A DNA stretch of 35,756 bases from an uncultured Eubacteriales bacterium. Its GTDB lineage: Bacteria; Bacillota; Clostridia; Oscillospirales; Acutalibacteraceae. The stretch is taken from positions 1-35,756 of the forward strand of contig CAKUMQ010000026.1 of the NCBI GenBank assembly GCA_934667845.1, written 5' to 3'. Below the pieces are notes generated by a model. The model made no database searches and was not told the origin of the DNA. It worked only from the letters and a program-made list of their open reading frames with translations. Shown here one piece after another: positions 32,466 through 35,756 of this stretch. Positions within the stretch are counted from its first letter, which is position 1. Each line of letters opens with the position of its first letter. Made by a program: the position numbers and the translations under genes.

Positions 32466-32494
32466 AGTATAACCCGAACCGGCGTATTTTGCAA
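32466..32494 (-). promoter_or_regulatory. Promoter of the restriction-modification operon
   Basis: On the minus strand, TTGCAA (32494-32489), a 17-base spacer, then TATACT (32471-32466). Transcription should start near 32459, about 24 bases before the ATG at 32435. Confidence 0.7.
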
Positions 32495-32576
32495 GGAGTT
32501 ATTGCATTTTCCCACAAGATATTTTGAACAAATTCCTCATTATACCCATATTCCACACGCTTTATGCACCTACCTT

Positions 32577-32606
32577 GACAAAAGTTTCCTGCGTATGGTA
32601 TAATAG
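32577..32606 (+). promoter_or_regulatory. Consensus sigma-A promoter
   Basis: TTGACA (32577-32582), an 18-base spacer ending TGG, then TATAAT (32601-32606). Both hexamers match the consensus fully, making this the strongest promoter seen in the window. It drives the structured region 32613-32768. Confidence 0.8.
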
Positions 32607-32612
32607 AATAAT

Positions 32613-32768
32613 CGACAGATATCGGATATAAACTGAATATTAGTGCCACATATTTTAATTTCAGAGTATTAAGGCTCGCACATACATCGGCACGAAACAT
32701 GGAAAACGAACAATTTTGTTCGCCTGTTTGTGTTTCCGTCTCAATGTATGTGCGAGTCTTTTTGTTTT
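32613..32768 (+). ncRNA. Candidate structured RNA or attenuated leader
   Basis: From the predicted start near 32613 to the T-rich end near 32768 the transcript is about 155 bases. A 17-bp stem (32673-32689 with 32746-32762, one G-U) encloses an inner hairpin CGAACAATTTTGTTCG (32709-32724). The outer stem is followed by TTTTTGTTTT, so transcription should stop here. This could be a small RNA, or a leader whose terminator is relieved to express the gene it once preceded. The gene now downstream is a truncated recombinase. I do not recognise the RNA family. Confidence 0.5.
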
Positions 32769-32799
32769 ACTCTCGCCTGGATTACATACGAAATTGAGC
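32701..32799 (+). CDS. Possible leader peptide
   Basis: An open frame of 32 codons (MENEQFCSPVCVSVSMYV and onward) inside the structured leader, crossing the terminator stem. Leader peptides that control attenuation have this placement. There is no good ribosome site, so the call is weak. Confidence 0.2.
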
Positions 32800-33801
32800 G
32801 GAACTGGTATCGTGAAGATTTGCGACAGACTATCCGCCGAGAAGATTACCTGCCCAAGCGTGTACGCCTTTAAGACAAGCGGAAACAAATCAGGGAATCC
32901 CGATTTAAGCAGACCGTATCATTGGGCGCAGAATACCGTCCGCAAGATGCTGTCCAATCAGGAATATGTGGGAGATACCGTAAATTTTAAAACCTATTCC
33001 AAGTCTAACAAGCTGAAGAAACGGTTGAAGAACGATCCCGAAAACATTCTCATATTCAAGGGCACTCACGAAGCAATCATCGACCGCAAGACCTTTGAGA
33101 TGGTGCAACGGCACTTTGCCGGACGAAAACGCCCCGACAAGCAAGGCGAGATAGACAAATATGCAGGCATCCTCTTCTGCGGTGAATGCGGAAAGCGATT
33201 ATATCTCCACCGAGGGAAAGCCATCGAGCCGGAAAACAATGCTTTCCAATGCGGTGGTTTCCAAAGCAGAACAACTGAATGCACCGCACACTATATCCGA
33301 GAGAGCATCCTCGACACCATCGTACTGCACAACCTCAAAACCGTGACCGCCTTTGCAAGAAATAAACCGGATGAGTTCTATGCGATGGCAACACAGAACG
33401 GTGAGGCAGAAGCAGAAAAGTTCTGCCGAAATGCAAAAATGCAAAAGGCGCAGCTTGAAAAGCGAATTCAGGACCTGGACAACATCATTCGGTGTTTGTA
33501 TGAGGACAGAGTATCGGGAAGAATCACTCCCGAACGCTACGACTCAATGGCAAGCGGATATGAACAGGAGCAGGAGGAAATGAAACGTGAGTTGCAAGCG
33601 TTGGCAGAGCGAATCAGCGAGGTGGATATGCGCGATCAATGCATTCAAGAATTTATCCGCAACGCCAAGCAGTATATTGAGATGCCGAAACTGACACCCG
33701 AACTGCTGCGGGTATTTATCCGCAGGATCGAAGTGTATGAGAAGTTAGAGAAATACTCCCGAACGACGGGCAATCCCATCAGCATACACTACGCTTTCTG
33801 A
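32716..33801 (+). pseudogene. Large serine recombinase lacking its catalytic domain
   Basis: An open frame of 361 residues, of which recombinase similarity starts near residue 27 (about 32797). Present are the recombinase domain (GIVKICDRLSAEKITCPSVYAF ... HWAQNTVRKMLSNQEYVGDTV ... GTHEAIIDRKTFEMVQRH), a zinc ribbon with C155, C158, C179 and C189, a coiled coil (about 230-320), and a C-terminal LTPELLRVFIRRIEVYEK. The N-terminal resolvase domain with the catalytic serine, normally about 150-200 residues, is absent; the sequence before residue 27 is leader and terminator. It is therefore a remnant of a TndX/TnpX-like transposon recombinase, probably inactive. No replacement start with a ribosome site is seen, and its true N-terminus is not elsewhere in the window. 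Confidence 0.8.
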
Positions 33802-33875
33802 CTGCCTGAACAGGAAGGCATCCCTGCAATCAAAGTTCTCGCACAGCCTACGACCAAAACCGCATAAAAAGGAAT

Positions 33876-33903
33876 AACCGGAAGGTTTTTACACCTTCCG
33901 GTT
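33876..33903 (-). terminator. Rho-independent terminator
   Basis: Arms AACCGGAAGG (33876-33885) and CCTTCCGGTT (33894-33903), 10 bp perfect, with an 8-base loop. On the minus strand it is followed by ATTCCTTTTTATG. It could now terminate the peptide-binding gene ending at 33979, replacing the split terminator, and could also stop plus-strand reading from the recombinase remnant. Confidence 0.55.
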
Positions 33904-33919
33904 ACATACCGCCCATCAA

Positions 33920-33962
33920 TTCTCCGTTAAGAACATCACGGGAAGGCGGGCCTGCGCGTTTT
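33920..33962. repeat. Right boundary inverted repeat / half-terminator
   Basis: TTCTCCGTTAAGAACAT (33920-33936) and GCGGGCCTGCGCGTTTT (33946-33962) are inverted counterparts of 28138-28154 and 28115-28129. On the minus strand this side lies 16 bases past the stop codon of the peptide-binding gene and forms the 5' arm of a terminator whose other arm is now 5.8 kb away. Confidence 0.55.
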
Positions 33963-33978
33963 ACCATGTGACCGTCTG

Positions 33979-35583
33979 TCAGGACGGATATTTCAGTGCG
34001 CGGGTAAAGTCATACAGCACCTGAAAGCGCCCGCCGTCAAAGGCGTGGATGCGGATGCCGTCGGTATTTCCCGCAACGGCGTAATACGTCTGGACAAAGG
34101 CGATCGGCACTGCCGGACAAAGGCGCAAAAGCCGTTCCTCCAGCGCCTCCAGCGCGGTACGGCTGCCGCCGTCCGCCGCGTTCACGGCGCTGTCATACGC
34201 CTTATCCGAAACACCGGACAGATTGTCGGCGTTGCCGGACGTAAACATGGTCATGGCGCTTTTGGCCTGCTCGCTGCCCGCCGAAAGGGCAAACAGCCCG
34301 ATCTGGAAATCCCCTGCGCGCATCCGCGCGGCAAGGGTGTCCGCCTTTACCGCCTCCAACCGGAAATACAGCCCGAGGTTTTTCTGCCAACACTGGATCA
34401 AAAACCGCGCCAGCTCCTGCTTTTCCGGCTCGTCGGCACAGAGCACGGTCAGCGTCGGCATGCGCTCCAGTCCGACGCGTGCAAGCCCCTCTGACAACTG
34501 CCGTGCCGCGTCGCGTCCGGCTGACACAAACCGCACGGCGTTCTCCTCGCGGCGATAGGTCTCCCCGCCGGTCAGGATCGCCGCGGGCGCCGCAAAGCCG
34601 GTCGCGCGGGTCTGCCCCGCCCCGTCCAGAAGCGCCAAAAGATCCTCCCATTCAACGGCGTCCCGCAGCGCCATGCGAACGCCGCTGTCGGAAAGCGCCG
34701 TCTGCCGCGCATTGAACCACAGGTACTCCACCGTGTCGCTCAGCGTGACCACCTTTGCCCCTGCGGCGGCTGCAGCCACGCTCTGCTGTGCCGTGACCTG
34801 TCCGACATCCAGCGTCCCCGCAACGATATTGTCGAGCACGCTGCCGCTCACGGTGATCATCAGCCGCACGCGCTCCGGTGTGATCTCCGCTTTCCGCGGA
34901 TAATACTCGTTGCGGAAAAGCAGCAGGGATTCCCCGTGCGACCAGCTGCTCAGCGTAAACGCGCCGTTGGAGACCACATATTCGGATTCCAGCCCGTAGC
35001 GGGCGCCTGTGGACAGAAAAAAGTCCTCCCGACAGGGCATAAACGGCGGAAAAGCCAGCTGATAGAGCAGCGTTTCCTCTGCAACCGCCGACGCAAGCCG
35101 GATCTCCACGGTCTTGTCGTCCTTTGCCGCAACGCCGAGCGTTTCCGGCTTTTTCTGACCGGAAATGACCGCTTTGGCGCCCTCGATCCACAACAGCTGA
35201 TCCGCAAGCGGCGACCCCGTCGCGGGGTCTGCCGCGCGGCGGAATCCGTAGACGAAATCCTGCGCTGTCAACGGCTTGCCGTCACTCCAGAAGCTGTCCC
35301 GGAGCGTGAATGTCCACACCTTTCCCGCAACGCTCCAGCGCTCGGCGACACCGGCGCAGGGCGTTCCGTTTTCATCCAGCCGTGTCAACCCCTCAAACAG
35401 CGACAGCACCACCGTCTGTGACGCCTCATCGCGGCACACCTGCGGATCGAGCTGCTTCGGCTCTGCCGAAAGCGGCACACGAAACCAGCCGTCAAGGGGA
35501 GACTCCTCCTTGCAGCCGGTCAGCGGGAGTAGCAGCACCGCGCACAGCACGGCAGCCAATCCTCTTTTTATTGCCCGTCGCAT
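33979..35583 (-). CDS. Peptide ABC transporter substrate-binding lipoprotein (OppA-like)
   Basis: A protein of 534 residues with a lipobox LPLTGC (C24). The mature part matches the family-5 binding proteins: EPKQLDPQVCRDEASQTVVLSLFEGLTRLDENGTPCAGVAERW, then WTFTLRDSFWSDGKPLTAQDFVYGFRRAADP, the usual OppA N-terminal block. The length is normal. The ATG at 35583 has GGAGGGAGGAG just upstream. It binds short peptides outside the cell for an Opp-type importer whose other genes are not in the window. GC-rich composition matches the genes left of the island. The 27-base gap to the gene upstream suggests co-transcription. Confidence 0.93.
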   Translation of the reverse strand: MRRAIKRGLAAVLCAVLLLPLTGCKEESPLDGWFRVPLSAEPKQLDPQVCRDEASQTVVLSLFEGLTRLDENGTPCAGVAERWSVAGKVWTFTLRDSFWSDGKPLTAQDFVYGFRRAADPATGSPLADQLLWIEGAKAVISGQKKPETLGVAAKDDKTVEIRLASAVAEETLLYQLAFPPFMPCREDFFLSTGARYGLESEYVVSNGAFTLSSWSHGESLLLFRNEYYPRKAEITPERVRLMITVSGSVLDNIVAGTLDVGQVTAQQSVAAAAAGAKVVTLSDTVEYLWFNARQTALSDSGVRMALRDAVEWEDLLALLDGAGQTRATGFAAPAAILTGGETYRREENAVRFVSAGRDAARQLSEGLARVGLERMPTLTVLCADEPEKQELARFLIQCWQKNLGLYFRLEAVKADTLAARMRAGDFQIGLFALSAGSEQAKSAMTMFTSGNADNLSGVSDKAYDSAVNAADGGSRTALEALEERLLRLCPAVPIAFVQTYYAVAGNTDGIRIHAFDGGRFQVLYDFTRALKYPS

Positions 35584-35610
35584 TTCCGCTCCTCCCTCCG
35601 TTTCGATCCG

Positions 35611-35756
35611 TTACCGCTTGCCGACGACCTCGCCCTGCGCTTTATAAATGCTCTGCGCGGGAATATACCCCCGCACGGAGGAAAGCGGGTAGATCTGACT
35701 TTCGCGCCCGACGACCGTGCCCGGATTCAGCACGCTGCCGCAGCCGACCTCCACAC
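35611..35756 (-). CDS. Hexapeptide-repeat (left-handed beta-helix) protein, 3' end
   Basis: The last 48 codons of a gene that continues beyond the window. VEVGCGSVLNPGTVVGRESQIYPLSSVRG shows the V-x-x-G-x-x hexapeptide pattern of LbH acyltransferase-like proteins, and GYIPAQSIYKAQGEVVGKR is a characteristic C-terminus of clostridial proteins often labelled UDP-N-acetylglucosamine pyrophosphorylase-like. The stop is TAA at 35613-35611. Its function cannot be settled from the fragment. Confidence 0.7.
   Translation of the reverse strand, partial: VEVGCGSVLNPGTVVGRESQIYPLSSVRGYIPAQSIYKAQGEVVGKR

Noticed and set aside
28120..33960. Integrative conjugative element
   Set aside because: No relaxase, coupling protein, type IV secretion or replication genes are present; only restriction genes and a broken recombinase remain.

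Overview
The window looks like a chromosomal segment of a Gram-positive, gut-type member of the Clostridia (Oscillospiraceae/Ruminococcaceae-like; inferred, not proven). The reasons are strong GGAGG-type ribosome sites, several lipobox lipoproteins, an NPxTG cell-wall sorting signal, CUT1 sugar-ABC permeases without a local ATPase gene, and GC-rich carbohydrate genes interrupted by an AT-rich mobile segment.

Layout. (1) 121-3444: two minus-strand genes, a GtaA/DUF4965-type six-hairpin protein and a Gfo/Idh/MocA protein with GH109-like motifs. (2) 3576-4352: a divergent AraC-family regulator. Its promoter overlaps that of the Gfo/Idh gene around a GTATAC-TGT-GTATAC palindrome. (3) 4394-27790: about 23.4 kb of tightly packed minus-strand genes, 17 in all, probably one operon or two nested ones. 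In transcription order they are: an ABC solute-binding lipoprotein; a LamG-like membrane-anchored protein; three pectate-lyase-3-like beta-helix proteins in tandem; a sortase-anchored protein with two LamG-like domains joined by 12 PESSE repeats; a GH42 beta-galactosidase; a 956-residue solute-binding protein fused to two beta-sandwich domains; permease pair 1; an NHL/TPR membrane protein; a YIP1-family protein; a DUF5696 lipoprotein; permease pair 2; and two paralogous Asp-box (sialidase/GH93-like) proteins. The promoter before the first gene has an extended -10 and upstream direct repeats 21 bp apart, which fits AraC-type activation.

(4) About 28.1-33.95 kb: an AT-rich acquired island. It holds a duplicated hairpin element, a small orphan gene, a two-gene restriction-modification system (PD-(D/E)XK nuclease plus a MerR-HTH/N6-methylase/HsdS-like fusion), a candidate structured RNA with a consensus promoter and terminator, and a large serine recombinase lacking its catalytic domain. 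Two half-terminators, one on each side, would pair into a complete Rho-independent terminator if the island were removed, so the island probably inserted into a terminator loop. (5) 33979-35756: an OppA-like peptide-binding lipoprotein and the 3' end of a hexapeptide-repeat protein.

How it fits together (inference). Surface beta-helix, LamG and Asp-box proteins bind or cut a complex glycan, possibly plant arabinogalactan or pectin side chains given GH42 plus GH93-like genes. Two CUT1 importers take up oligosaccharides with a shared ATPase encoded elsewhere, and GH42 acts on the products inside the cell. The large solute-binding fusion, NHL/TPR, YIP1 and DUF5696 genes form an uncharacterised envelope module around the permeases.
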